Part shown: positions 1 to 11,365 of the stretch, one piece after another
Numbering within the stretch: the first letter of the stretch is position 1
Layout of the letters: each line of letters opens with the position of its first letter
Assembly (NCBI GenBank): GCA_020740775.1
Contig: JAHEWK010000013.1
Span: 434,001-498,000 of the forward strand
Reading direction: 5' to 3'
From: Ilyonectria destructans
Lineage: Eukaryota > Ascomycota > Sordariomycetes > Hypocreales > Nectriaceae
DNA: 64,000 nucleotides
The notes under the pieces: model-generated
The model's input: only the letters and a program-made list of their open reading frames with translations
The model's database searches: none
Told to the model about the DNA's origin: nothing
Program-made: the position numbers and the translations under genes

Positions 1-164
1 GAGAGTAAATGTGGGGACACATAAGTCAGTCAAGATTATTACGAACGAGTCAGATCATGTATTGATTGGAGTAGCATGATGCTTCTGCTATGACTCTACT
101 CTGAAAAGACGGGGGTAAGTACCGCATGTCAACTGCGAAGCCGATTCCTTGTTGATGTTGATTC

Positions 165-1294
165 TCAAACAGCCGCCGGCTTAGGCTGACCAAGAATAAC
201 ATCAATGACTTTATGATCGTCGTACGTAGAAACGGTGCGCTCGCACAAGGCAGCAACGCGCTCCTTGCTCTGTAGGCCGTCGGGGCAGATGAGCCAGATG
301 ACGTTGGTCATGAAGGACCGCCGGTACTCAATCATAACCTCTGGGTCGTTGTGGCGGTCGAATTTGGGCCCCCCAAGCCGGTGCAGCGTCTCAAGATAGT
401 GGTCCAAGATCTCCATCTCGTGGGCGCGACGGTCCTCAACGCTCAGCATCGACGTCATGTGGTAGACAACATCGTGGAAGCACGATCCGAAGTGAAACGC
501 CGACCAGTCCAGGAAACCGATGCGGCCATCGGCAGTAAAGTAGATGTTGCCGATGTGCGTATCGCCGTGCAGCAGTGTGCGGAAGCGCGGGTTGCGCTCA
601 GCGTAGTAGCGGTCAAGGGCCTCGTTGCATCGCTTACCGTCCATGAGGTACTCGGGTAACTGGGGTCGGCCAGGGGCTCGAACCACTTCGTCCCAGGGCG
701 TACACATAAACTTCATGGCCGGGTCGTAGTTGTTCCAGATCCCTGCCGTCGTGTTAGAGAGGGACGCGTTGGGACAGGGCCAAAAGGGGCTTCTTTACAG
801 GGATGATCCTCCTGGCTCTGGCCCCAGTATTGCGCATGAAGACCGGCCAACTGCTCGACGCCGTTCATCACTTTCTCCGCCGGGTACGAGGCAACTTCAG
901 CAGCAAACGAGCAGCCCTCGCTGGTCAGGTCGTTCATGATGGCGATGCCTTGCTTGTCGCTCGTGCCGCCCCACCAGCCCTTGGGGAAGATCATGTTGTT
1001 GACGGTGGGAGCCACCTTTGTGAAGAACTCGGCCTCGCGCTGGGCCAGGCTGACTGTCCACGGCTGCGATTCGATCATCTTCGGGTCGAAGACGCCCTTG
1101 ATGCAGACTTGAGTCGGCCTCTCGTCGTTGCTTTCATCCTCGTACGTGATGGCGTAGAACAGCTTGCTCGCCGTGCCCCAAATGCTGCGCGTATTCTCGG
1201 CTGATTTGATCTTGTGCCCAAGCTTGGCTCCCAGCCACTCCGGCGTCAGGTCCGACGGGAGGGCTGGAAGCTTCTCGCTTGCTGTCTCAGACAT
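165..1294 (-). pseudogene. CHK/APH-like small-molecule kinase, frameshifted
   Basis: This is an aminoglycoside-phosphotransferase/CHK-kinase-like protein, a family that phosphorylates small molecules using a protein-kinase-like fold. The N-terminal half starts at MSETASEKL (ATG at 1294). The C-terminal half, in another frame, carries the catalytic-loop signature HGDTHIGNIY followed by the metal-site segment IGFLDWSAF. The two halves do not share a frame. Reading back from the C-terminal frame, homology-like sequence (FWPCPNASLSNTTAGIW) runs to about position 795, where a stop blocks it. The N-terminal frame leaves sense at about the same point (after GQSQEDHP). No plausible GT-AG intron joins them, so a single-base indel near 793-805 is the simplest explanation. 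It is either a real lesion or a sequencing error. The substrate is unknown. Family call is firm; pseudogene status is likely. Confidence 0.75.
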
Positions 1295-2278
1295 GCTTTT
1301 CTTCTCTTGTTGTGCGCCTGTTGTGGTTTGTGCTCGTATGCGAAATAAATGGATGGAATGGAGAACGTGGCAATGACCGGGATATTTGAAAACCGAGTGC
1401 AAGCCCCTCCTACTTAAGCACGTTGTCTTGTCGTTTATTAGTTGGCCACTTCCGTCTTAGTTTGGGTCAGCACTAGGTGAGCGAGACCGGATGTTTATCA
1501 CCATAGAATGCTTGAAACTTGATGCAACTTCCAGGAACCAACAGACCAGTAAGAGCGAATTCAAGGATCCCCCACGGTCCAGTTCCCAATACGTGGACCC
1601 CATGTGAACTAAACGCTACGTAAGCTGGTCGTGTGGACATATAGGCTGTGGCAAAGTTCAATCCGTCTATCGTATGATGCAGTTCGGCCCTGCATAGTAG
1701 AGCGTAGTGTACTGTGCCGCTAAAAAGCCTCGTCAGTGCCCAGGATCGCGTTCCACGGTGGTATCCTGAGTGGATTGAGCATCAACCGCCCACCAGCCGC
1801 CCAGCTCGACCGGCCTATTCCCGCTGCAGACGCCTACTGCGTACGTAGGAGAACCCACAGTGTAGGGGCGACGTTACAGCCCTCTCTTGGAGATTGGGAT
1901 CTGCACCATTGACCTGGGATTTTCTCCTGGTGAGAACTGGCTGCTACAGGGCAGTATGCACTGAGCAGGCTCTCGCTGGGTCGTACTTCAAGTGCCGAAT
2001 CGAAACCTCCAAACTTTGGTACGAAGGATTCGTCCCCATAATTCCCAGCAACAAGGTTTCTCATTATAGCAGCCTCTCTATCAGAATTGCCCAATAGGCT
2101 GATCTGATGCCAAGCCTGTCGAACGAATGTTGGCGTCTGACCTGTGATAGAGTTTCGTGTAGAAAAACCGTCTCCCTTTCACAAAACATATCTCCCTCCC
2201 AGCTTCCAGCTGCATGTTGTACATACCACTGATGTGGATTGAGAGCAACGCGCAAGTCAGAAGTGTGGTGTTGCAAGC
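1295..2278. other. Intergenic gap
   Basis: This gap separates the kinase-like gene from the rhodopsin-domain gene, which point away from each other, so it holds both promoters. Only short overlapping frames occur, none with a recognisable domain. No repeat or RNA gene was seen. Confidence 0.5.
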
Positions 2279-3559
2279 ATGGCCAAAGATCTGACGACGA
2301 CGAAGTATGAGCCCATTCAGCCAGAGGGCCTGGCGCTCGCTCTGTTGGTGGTAACCATCGTCTGCACCATCATATCCAGCATTGTGGTGTGCCTAAGGTT
2401 CTACATCCGCATGTCGTTGCACGCGTTCGCCATCGAGGATTGGTTGATGCTCGCTGGATGGGTGAGTCTTGCACTATTCTGACTGCCGGATAACCATAGA
2501 TGCGAACAGCTACCTAACCTCTTTCTAGATCATTAACCTTGGACACAACGCCTCCGTCATCGTTCTAGCATACAGCGGTATCGGATCACACGACGACATC
2601 ATCACGGTCGGCATGCAGTACAAAGTGGGGCTTTGGACGATGATATGGCAGTTTCTATATGTGTTGGACGGTGCTCTGATCAAATCGAGCATCATCTGGA
2701 CGCTGCTCCGGCTTGCCACGGACTTGAATAAGATGTACAGAAACGCCCTCTGGGTCTTGTTTGCCTTGAGCTGGATCGTTTGGCAAATATCATGGCCTGT
2801 GGCCATCTTCCAGTGCAAGCCTGTATCAGCAGCATGGGGCAAGCCGGGAGACTGCACCTCGGGTCAGTCAGTCATTCTGAACGTTTCGTACTTCGTCTCG
2901 GCTGCCAACATCTTTACCGATGTGAGCACCACGCTGTTGCCCATTCTTTTGCTCCGCCACCTGCAGATGCCCAAGAGGATGAAGCTCCTGACGATGGGCA
3001 TCCTGTCGCTGGGTGTCTTTGCGTCAGTAGCCACGACCATCCGCATAACCTACACGTGGGCGTATACTGTGCCTACTGAGAGACTCTGTAAGTGCCATCT
3101 CCACGTTGGAAGAGACAGGATGCGGAGAGAAGGGCAGAAAGCTAATTGATGGTGGATGATACAGACGAGATCGGAAAAATTGTCATGTTGACAGTTCTCG
3201 AGTGCGATTTGGGCATCGTCGCCGGTTCCATGCCTATGCTACGCCGCCTCTTCCGTAACCTAGTCCCCTCGTATGGCGCGAGCGACAGAACGCCTGGCAG
3301 GTCCGGCGATGTCAACCTGGTGACCATTGGCGGCACGGGCGGGCGACGCACGCACATGAAGCTGTCCAACGCCGACATTAGCAGAGTCGACGGCGACCAG
3401 TACCGCCATTTTCAGGACAAGGAAAGTAATGGCGATGATGAGTCAACTCGCCACATTATTCATGTTACCCGCGAGGTTGAACAAGACAGTGTCTCGTGCA
3501 GAGGCTTGTCTCCTAGTCAGTTTGAGGCTGCTGCGTCAAGCAGTAGCAGACTACGCTAA
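2279..3559 (+). CDS. Rhodopsin-domain (PTH11-like) seven-helix membrane protein
   Basis: Exons 2279-2461, 2529-3087 and 3165-3559 join in frame to give 378 residues. Helix 1 (LALALLVVTIVCTIISSIVV) is followed by the family-typical segments RFYIRM, AIEDWLMLAGW and the FQCKPVSAAW loop. Further hydrophobic helices follow, and then a polar cytoplasmic tail of about 110 residues rich in Ser, Asp and His. This layout fits the large fungal rhodopsin/PTH11-like integral membrane family of the plasma membrane, some of whose members act as receptors in surface sensing. No CFEM domain precedes the helices. Ligand and pathway cannot be read from sequence. Introns have GTGAGT and GTAAGT donors. The gene appears intact. 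Confidence 0.85.
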
Positions 3560-4410
3560 ACCTCGTTTTTAACCTAGTAGTTAGCATACAGGAACTAACG
3601 CAAGGGCAAACTAAACGCAGTGACGGGAAGCCGGTATAACCTACGAAGAATAGAATAATGCGATCAAGTCATTCATTTAATTTTTGATGTCGAACGTTAA
3701 CGAACACTACCTGCGTAAAGCTTCCAATAGGAAGGAAACCTCTCATTAGTAACCCGGATTAAATGAAAAGCGTTTATTTTCAACTCTTATCCTGTTTATC
3801 AAGATCGTCATTGCATGTGAAATTTTGTGCTATGATATTTCTTTGGGAGAGTCCCGCTTAATGCCGACTACACTGCTCAGGCAATCGAGAGCATTTCCCC
3901 CTAGACCTCAAGTAAACCAACATCCCTAAGTGATTTATAAGTCAAACCCAAGCCTAATATTCACCTTCTTCAAGGGTGCGAGGTAATAAATAGAATAAAA
4001 TAAATCATTAGAATAAATATTAAAAGTAAAGATTTAAGTCTTCAGGGTAAGCAATATGGATTACTGTTCTTCACAGTACAGGAGTTAGGTACCTCTGTAT
4101 GTTTATTGTCGAGGCGTATGGACTAGATTATTATGCACAAGTCACGACAATACGTCACTCCTTCTAATGGATCTCACAGCGAAGGCCTGCATGATTACCT
4201 GGATCATGGCTGGGCCAACTTGAACAAGAGTGGGTCAGCTGAAAGATATGTTCAGCTGGCCTTGTTAATGGCCAACATTGAAAGTGACGCTGTTGCCAAG
4301 ACCAGAGCAACCCCGCATCTTACGTGGTCTGATTCTTCTACCTGAGCCTCATCTTACCATCCGGTCCATCATGACATGAACAAGACCATACGCTACAAGC
4401 TCCATACACT
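3560..4410. other. Intergenic gap, AT-rich in part
   Basis: The stretch around 3650-4080 is clearly AT-rich, with runs of A/T-only words near 3980-4040. The rest is ordinary. No gene, RNA or clean repeat was recognised. It contains the promoter of the downstream NLR gene. Confidence 0.5.
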
Positions 4411-7400
4411 ATGCCGGAATCTCTGTCTAGTGCAGAGCTCTATACGGTCGGTTGGATTGCAGCCCTCTACATTGAGCGTGCGGCAGCCACCATACTGCTT
4501 GACCATCGCCATGATGCTCCGCAAGGCTTCGAACAGCATCCATCAGATACGAACTCGTACTCTTGGGGACGAATGGGAAAGCACAACATCGTCATTGCCT
4601 CGCTTGCTGCAGGGCAATATGGAACCGTCTCTGCTGCGACAACCGCATCCAACCTAGCAGCTTCCTTGCCTCACCTTCGCTTCGGCTTGCTGGTTGGCAT
4701 CGGCGGTGGAATTCCTCGCCGTCTGGATATTCGCCTTGGCGATGTCGTTGTCAGTCACCCCGAGGGAACTTCAGGCGGGGTAGTCCAATATGACTTGGGA
4801 AAAGCAGCTGTCGGTGAGGTGTGGGAACGAAAAGGCTCACTAAACGCCCCTCCAACGGTGCTTTTGAGCGCTCTGGCGAACTTGCGGGGAGAGCATGAGA
4901 TATCCGGCACCAGGATTCCAGAATTTCTTCAAAGTTTGCAAAAGAAAAATCCCCCCAAGCTGGAATCTTGGATCTATCAAGGTGCCGAGCATGACCGGCT
5001 TTTCATGCCTGCTTATACTCATACCAGCAGCAACACCTGCGAAAGTTGCGATGAAGCATTTGAGATTACTCGCAGTCGACGCTCCTCACAAGATCCAGAG
5101 ATTCATTACGGGATTATAGCTTCCGGCAATGTCCTCGTGAAGGACGCGGCAACTCGGGATGGTGTGGCAGAAATTGCTGGAGAGCAGTGTCTCTGCGTAG
5201 AGATGGAGGCTGCTGGATTAATGCAAACCTTCCCATGCCTTGTCATTAGAGGCATCTGCGATTATGCGGACTCCCACAAAAACGATCGATGGCAGCGGTA
5301 TGCATCAGCCACAGCCGCTGCCTATGCCAAAGAGCTTCTCGACTACATTCCAATTCGACAGTTGAATGCTACCCCAGAGTTGGCTCAAGTCCTGGGATCA
5401 AGTTCGTTATGTTCAATCTTCACTCTTACCTCGCTAACATATCCCAGTAAATGAAAATCTCGAACGGATTGAGGTTACAGCAGCCACCACTAAGGAAGAG
5501 ATTGGAAATCTTGGGTAGTTATCCCCGCTATAATCCACCATGTTTCTACGACCACTTTCAAGCTAAGAAATTTATTTTAGTGACCTTGTGCAGCATGATT
5601 CTCAGGAGGAGACGCTAAATCGCCTCCCTGTTGCCGCAGGAGCCCCTTTCGATTCATACGAGGAGCGCTTGAATCCAGAATGTTTAAAGGGTACTCGGGT
5701 TGAGCTCCTTGACGAAATTAATGAATGGGCCAAGGACCCGAACACAAATTCTATTTTCTGGTTGAACGGCATGGCAGGGACTGGAAAATCCACTATTTCT
5801 CGAACATTCTGTCGGACCTTCCATGAGCTTGGCCACTTGGGAGCCAGCTTTTTCTTCAAACGAGGCGAGGACGACAGAGGCAATGCTTCAAAGCTGTTCA
5901 CCACCATGGCTAGGCAACTTGCCATCAGATATCCCGACCTAGCTATCGAAATCAAGAAGGCAATCGTCGCTGACTCCACCATCGGGAACAAGGGACTACG
6001 ACAGCAATTCCAGCATCTAATTTTGGAACCATTGAAAACAGCCACATCGAAGACGAGAGCGCATAAGCCTGTCATACTATTGATTGATGCTCTTGATGAG
6101 AGCGAACAAGATGACGATATCAAAGTAATCATCTCACTCCTGAGCCTGTCGCGGGGCACGGCGTTAAGGACGTTCATCACAAGTCGCCCAGAGCTACCGA
6201 TTCGCCTCGGCTTTTCGTCAATCAAAGAGGAATATCGCGATATCGTTCTTCATGAAGTCTCACCACCTATAATGAAACGAGACTTGCGCCTCTACCTGAA
6301 CTACCAGCTGAAATCGATTCGTGCCGAATATAATGCTCTGGCACAGGACGACGAAGATGGAAAGCTCATACAGGAGTGGCCTGGTGTGTCAGACCTCGAG
6401 AAGCTCGTGGAAATGGCGATTCCACTTTTCATCTTCGCCGCCACCGTTTGTCGTTTTCTCGGTGACCGTCGCTGTGGACATCCTGATGAACTGCTGCAGG
6501 AGGTATTGCGGTTCCAAACAAAGAGCCAGGAATCCCAACTCGACATGACATACCTTCCCGTGCTTAACAGACTAGTCAAGAACTTGTCTAATAAAGACCG
6601 ATATAGACTTGTTGAGCAATTCAAAACCATTGTTGGCTCGATTGTGGTGCTCGAGAGTCCACTCTCCACTGACGCATTGGCTAAGATACTCGATATCCCA
6701 AAAAGATCTATCACAAGTCTATTGAGTATGCTTCATTCGGTATTGGGTGTACCCCAGTCAACTATGTCTCCCGTGAGACTGCTGCACCTCTCATTCCGAG
6801 ACTTTTTGTTAGACTCGGAGAAGAGGGGGAGTGAGTTTTGGGTTGATGCGATACAAACCCACAACAACATTGCAACAAATTGTCTACGGGTCATGAACAA
6901 CTTCCTTCGAGAGGACATGTGTGGTCTAAGATTATCCGAAATGGAGGGTTCAATAATCCATCATGATAAGGTCGACACATATATCCCGTCCGAGGTTCAA
7001 TATGCCTGCCTGTACTGGGTATCTCATCTCCAAAGCGGAGCAGACCATGTCGACCGCCTTGACTACGTGTTGGACTTTCTACAGTCTCACTTTCTACATT
7101 GGGTTGAGGCTTTAAGTATCATGCGACGAGCAAGAGATAGCTTCTCTATGCTTAAAAAGTTGGAGACACTCAGCAGAGTAAAACAACTCTCAAGACTCTA
7201 GTCGGGGGTCTAATTGACTAACATTGAATTAGGAAAAGTGCCACAACACCTTGACTGCGCTTCTGGTCGATGCCATTCGGATTGTTCACTATAACATCGT
7301 GATTATCGACACTGCGCCCCTTCAACTTTACTCCTCGGCTCTTGTTTTTGCGCCACAGAACAGTATCATTAGGGACATATTCCAAAAGGACATGCCTCGT

Positions 7401-9602
7401 TGGATAACGATGCGTCCCCGGACGGACGAGGACTGGGACCCATGTTCTTATTTAATTGAAGATCTCGGAAAGGCGACAAAGATTGCATTCTCGCACGATG
7501 ACGCGCTGATTGTGTCAAATCTGGACAACGGAACACTTCGACTTTCGCAAACCGATACAGGCTCGTGCGTGCGATATCTCGAGGGCCACGCCGATCGTCT
7601 CCACTCCGTACTCTTTTCACACGATTCTGCTCTTGTGGCGTCAGTCTCCTTTGATGGAAATCTCCGGATATGGCGAACTGAGACAGGGGCATGCATCCGC
7701 AGTCTTGAATGTAAGACAGGGGATGAAGACTTCAACACCTGCGTTGAGGACACTCTTCACGTTGAGAAGGGGAAACGTCGCCGCAGAGACTCAAATCCGT
7801 ATGAGTCGGGGAATGGGCTCCTCGTTCGAGACTTCCTTTTCTCACACGATTTGTCATTCATCGCATCAGTCTACGGACCGGGTCGGGGACCGGGGTGGAG
7901 GTGGATTGAGCTCTGGAGAACAGATACAGGAGAGCGCATTCGAACGCTCAAGATTTCGGGCTGTGATGCCTCCTCAACAGAGTTCTCATGCGAAGGCAAT
8001 CTACTTGTGGCGTCGATCTTGGCCGAAGACAAAGTTTTCCGAGGCCGTATCTGGCGATTGAATGAGCACGAGTGTGTCCGGATGCATGACTTTCACACGC
8101 CCTTGAGCAAGGATAAGCGAAACATAGACTACTATTCGTACCCAAAGGTGAAAATGTCACGGGACGCCTTATCCGTTGTATTTGCCATGTGCGATGGCAC
8201 AGTTTGGCTATGGAAAACCGACACAGGGGTGTGCACCCGCAAATTTGAATGGGGGAGCCTCGACTATATCTCGTCGTTGATCATTTCGCCGGATTCCTCG
8301 CTCGTGGCAACAGACTTGTCGGGATATGATGATGCACATGACGCGATGACCTGTCTTCGACTATGGCGCGTTGATACTGGGGCTTCTGTTCCTCTAGATA
8401 CAGCGCAAGGCAAAGTAAAATGTTCGTCGCTGATCTTCTCCCACGACAGTCAATTTCTGGCGGCGAGCATGAGCAATTCTGTCCGGGTCTGGCGTACCAA
8501 CACGGGCGAGTGTATTCATTGGCTTAGAAATGATGATAATGGCCGGTTGGCATTCTCTCACTTCAAATCGCTCCTCGCATCAACTTCGAAGAAAAGCGTG
8601 CGGCTCTGGCGTTACGACATGCAAGCGCCGGCAGTTTCCAAGAAAAAAGAAGGGGTTGACTTCCACACTGATATCAGATCGATGACGCTGTCATCTGATT
8701 CTTCAATGGTAGCGTCTCTCGACTGGAACGACGAGAAACTCCGACTCTGGAGCACTGAAACAGGCAGACGGCTTGCGATCGTCAAGCTCTCGGTTTCTCA
8801 CCCCAACGTTTGTGCCTTCTCGAATGATAATTCCATAATCGCCGCCGGCTATGGCAAGGGAACTCTTGGCTTATGGAAGCTTCCTGAATTATCATTGATT
8901 CGTGTTCTCGAAGTCCATGAGGATGCCGTCTCATCAATTGCCTTTGCACAAGACGACTCCCTCCTTGCATCCGGTAAAGAGACACTCCTGATCTGGCGTA
9001 CTAGTACAGGAAAGCGTTTGAAAAAGTTTTGGGGTCATGAGACAGATTACGAAGATCCATGCTGTCAGTCTTTGGCTTTCTCCTCGGATTCTCGCTTCCT
9101 TGTGGCGTCATATAGCGGGTCGAGGCGAGGATGCCTGATCGAAGGGGGTTCTGTGGTGATATTCCGGAATGTGAATACGGGCCAACTTGTCTGGAAGCTT
9201 GAAGAAGGCGCTGACTCTACTTCCTCTATTGCCTTTTCCAGAGACGACTCGCTCGTCGCACTCACCTTTCGCAAGGGGAAGATCGTCGTTCTCTGTCGTG
9301 CTGGTGACGGTGCGCGCATTGGAAGAATAGACATGGGGGGAGGACAGCTATTTCGACCATTTTCCAGGAATGGCTTTGTTGAGGGTACGAATCTCTTTCT
9401 TAATCAAGAGAGCTTGGGTTTTACTCAATTCGGTGGATTTGGAACCAGCAAAGACAACTGTTGGATTACTTGGAATGGAGCTAATCTGCTCTGGTTGCCT
9501 CCTGACTATCGCCCAATCCGAACGGCAAGTGATGGCGTTACTGTGGCACTTGGATGCTCCTCTGGGAGGTTGGTGGTTCTTAGATTTCAGAAATACCACT
9601 AG
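4411..9602 (+). CDS. NLR-like STAND protein: PNP-NACHT-WD40
   Basis: Exons 4411-5401, 5448-5514, 5581-7177 and 7233-9602 join in frame to give 1674 residues. Residues about 10-320 form a nucleoside-phosphorylase-like (PNP_UDP) domain, with GIGGGIPR near residue 96, VEMEAAG and IRGICDYADSH. The NACHT domain follows, with P-loop GMAGTGKST near residues 416-424 and Walker B ILLIDALDE near 519-526. From about residue 940 to the end are many degenerate WD40 units of the form (FSHDSxLVAS...LRIWRTETG). This is the classic three-part plan of fungal NLR-like proteins, in which the repeats sense a ligand, NACHT oligomerises and the N-terminal domain acts as effector. Here the effector would be an enzyme-like PNP domain. 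Family role is established in outline (non-self recognition, incompatibility); the partner is unknown. The third intron (7178-7232) was chosen because it is the one that keeps frame. Confidence 0.93.
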
Positions 9603-10025
9603 TCACATAGGGATATTAAAGCCGTCCCCCACTGGCGGGTAGTACTTGGAACCCTTGACGAAATACGAATTGTGTGTGCAAGGCCAGCTACACCATCGTT
9701 TTCTTACATATTGTGATACATACAGCAATCCCATATTACTGGCAGCTCTCTAATGTTTTGAACAGGCCGTGATTCCTAGGATTGGCGAGTAGGCGCTACT
9801 CCCCTTTAGTTCTGTTGCCTGAGCACACTAGCATACAAGCGATTAGTCCCTGAATAGTTACATAAGCACATACGTCAGATGACTGCAAGCTCAAAACCCC
9901 ACTTCACATGGCTTCACTCACCCTGGAGATAACAACTATTCAATCATCTTCCCTCCCCATCGTATCCTGGCTACGACTTAAATCTGCTCTATCCACAAAA
10001 AACTAAACCAGCACTCACACATAGA
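9603..10025. other. Intergenic gap
   Basis: This is the 3' flank of the NLR gene and the promoter of the proton-channel gene. No gene or repeat was recognised. A CA-rich leader precedes the ATG at 10026. Confidence 0.5.
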
Positions 10026-10793
10026 ATGCCCTCAACCGGCGTGGAACGCGGACTGGCCAGCGATGAGGAGCAACCGCTGATAGGGCACTACACGAAGCCG
10101 AGGTTCCCATCTTTAAATCTTCAGCATTGGTATTCGCACTCGCACAGTCGTGAGCAATGGACCGTTCAGAATACCAGGCAGAAGGTTGCGGAATTTCTCT
10201 CCTCAAAATATGGCCACTACTCTGTCCTCACCCTAGTGTCTCTTGATGTTCTGAGCATGATTGCTGGTAAGTTGTATTCTGCTAATGTTTTTCTTACGCA
10301 GCTGATTCAAACAGATTTTATTCTCAAACTCTTCAAATGTGAGCAGGAAAAAAGTGGAGCTGATTGGGACTTGGCTTTGGAAGTTCTGGGCTCCATGAGC
10401 TTGGTCTTCTCATGTCTCTTCATGCTTGAATTAATTGCTTCTGTTTGGGCATTTGGTTGGAGGTACGTCACTCTGCATATCACAATTCAACAACCCACCG
10501 ATGCTAATGTGTATAGTTATTTTAAATCCTGGTTCCACCGCTTTGACGCATTTATCGTTGTCGCGGGTTTCGTCGTCGACGTTGTCCTGGTTGGTATCAT
10601 AGAGGAGATTGCCTCTTTGATCGTCGTCATGCGTCTCTGGCGAGTCACGAAGATCGTCGAGGAACTCAGTCTCGGTTCTCAGGAGCAGACTGAAGATTTG
10701 CAGCACAAGATGGATGAACTGAAGGAGGAGAATGAAATGCTGAAGAAGGAAATTTCACGTTTGAGGACAACTGAAGATGGTGCAAGTTCTTAG
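10026..10793 (+). CDS. Voltage-gated proton channel (Hv1 family)
   Basis: Exons 10026-10266, 10315-10462 and 10517-10793 give 221 residues. The protein is a lone four-helix voltage sensor without a pore domain. S1 holds VSLDVLSMIADF with Asp74, which aligns with the selectivity Asp112 of human Hv1. S2 has Glu119 in FMLELIASVWAFG, S3 has Asp151 in FVVDVVL, and S4 reads VVMRLWRVTKIVEEL, giving charges Arg169, Arg172 and Lys175 in place of the usual third Arg. A heptad-like coiled coil (about 186-213, LQHKMDELKEENEMLKKEI) should dimerise the channel. Hv1 channels conduct protons outward across the plasma membrane and relieve acid load. Both introns are multiples of three, so unspliced reading stays open; splicing them restores the S1 and S2-S3 consensus. 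A copy of the 164-bp repeat lies just downstream. Confidence 0.93.
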   Translation: MPSTGVERGLASDEEQPLIGHYTKPRFPSLNLQHWYSHSHSREQWTVQNTRQKVAEFLSSKYGHYSVLTLVSLDVLSMIAGKLYSANVFLTQLIQTDFILKLFKCEQEKSGADWDLALEVLGSMSLVFSCLFMLELIASVWAFGWRYVTLHITIQQPTDANVYSYFKSWFHRFDAFIVVAGFVVDVVLVGIIEEIASLIVVMRLWRVTKIVEELSLGSQEQTEDLQHKMDELKEENEMLKKEISRLRTTEDGASS

Positions 10794-11365
10794 TCAGATG
10801 AGTCTCAGCTTCCATACATATTATATGGATAGTAGCTGTTTATTCGCGCTGTGTCTACCTACAGTAGTCGAAAGAGTGGACTTTGCTTCAATTACGCATC
10901 TTATTTCATGCAATTTGTATTTCAAGATGATCATATTGTGTTTCAACATGCTTGATTGCTATTTCATTGGAATGGTGTTGCTATCTTAATCACACAACTT
11001 GCAACGGTCTTCTCGGCCGAGCAGGCTCAGCAGCACTCTTAACTCTCTCCCCTCCTCACAGTGCAGAGTGCTTTGACTAGAGGCTTCTTGGCTGGGCGCT
11101 CTGGCAAGTCGTCGAAATCGTCATCTCCAGCATGAATCCAATAATCATAAAAATTGCGGACGGGAACAATTTAATCCGTTGAGATTTCGTTACCGTTGCA
11201 ATCCGACAGAGTACGGCGGGCAAGGTCGGATCGGAATTCCTTCGGTTTCGCCAATCTTACAGTATCATCTAGATCAATCACTCGTTGTAAGCTGGTGACT
11301 GTAACAATTGGTGCCTTGACTCTTTTCCCGCCTTTCACTTGATGGTCGACAAGAACAGCGAATCT
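10794..11365. other. Intergenic gap holding repeat copy 1
   Basis: This is the convergent 3' gap between the proton-channel gene and the HET relic. It contains the left copy of the 164-bp dispersed repeat (10858-11021). Nothing else was recognised. Confidence 0.5.
10858..11021 (+). repeat. 164-bp dispersed direct repeat, copy 1
   Basis: This segment, beginning CCTACAGTAGTCG and ending TTCTCGGCCGAG, matches 54316-54479 over its whole length in the same orientation without gaps. By hand alignment there are about 16 mismatches in 164 bases (about 90% identity). Homology stops sharply on both sides. The ends show no inverted repeat and no clear target duplication, so the element type is unknown. 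Confidence 0.85.

Noticed and set aside
7201..7232. A 32-bp intron after the apparent stop in the NLR gene
   Set aside because: It is too short. The 55-bp intron 7178-7232 with GTAAAA donor keeps phase 0 and joins smoothly to the next exon.
7369..7753. Minus-strand frames inside the WD40 region
   Set aside because: They are antisense shadows of the strongly supported NLR coding sequence.
10267..10301. A 35-bp intron (GTAAGT to the first CAG) in the proton-channel gene
   Set aside because: It breaks the reading frame. The 48-bp intron to 10314 keeps frame and restores the S1 sequence SMIADFILKLF.
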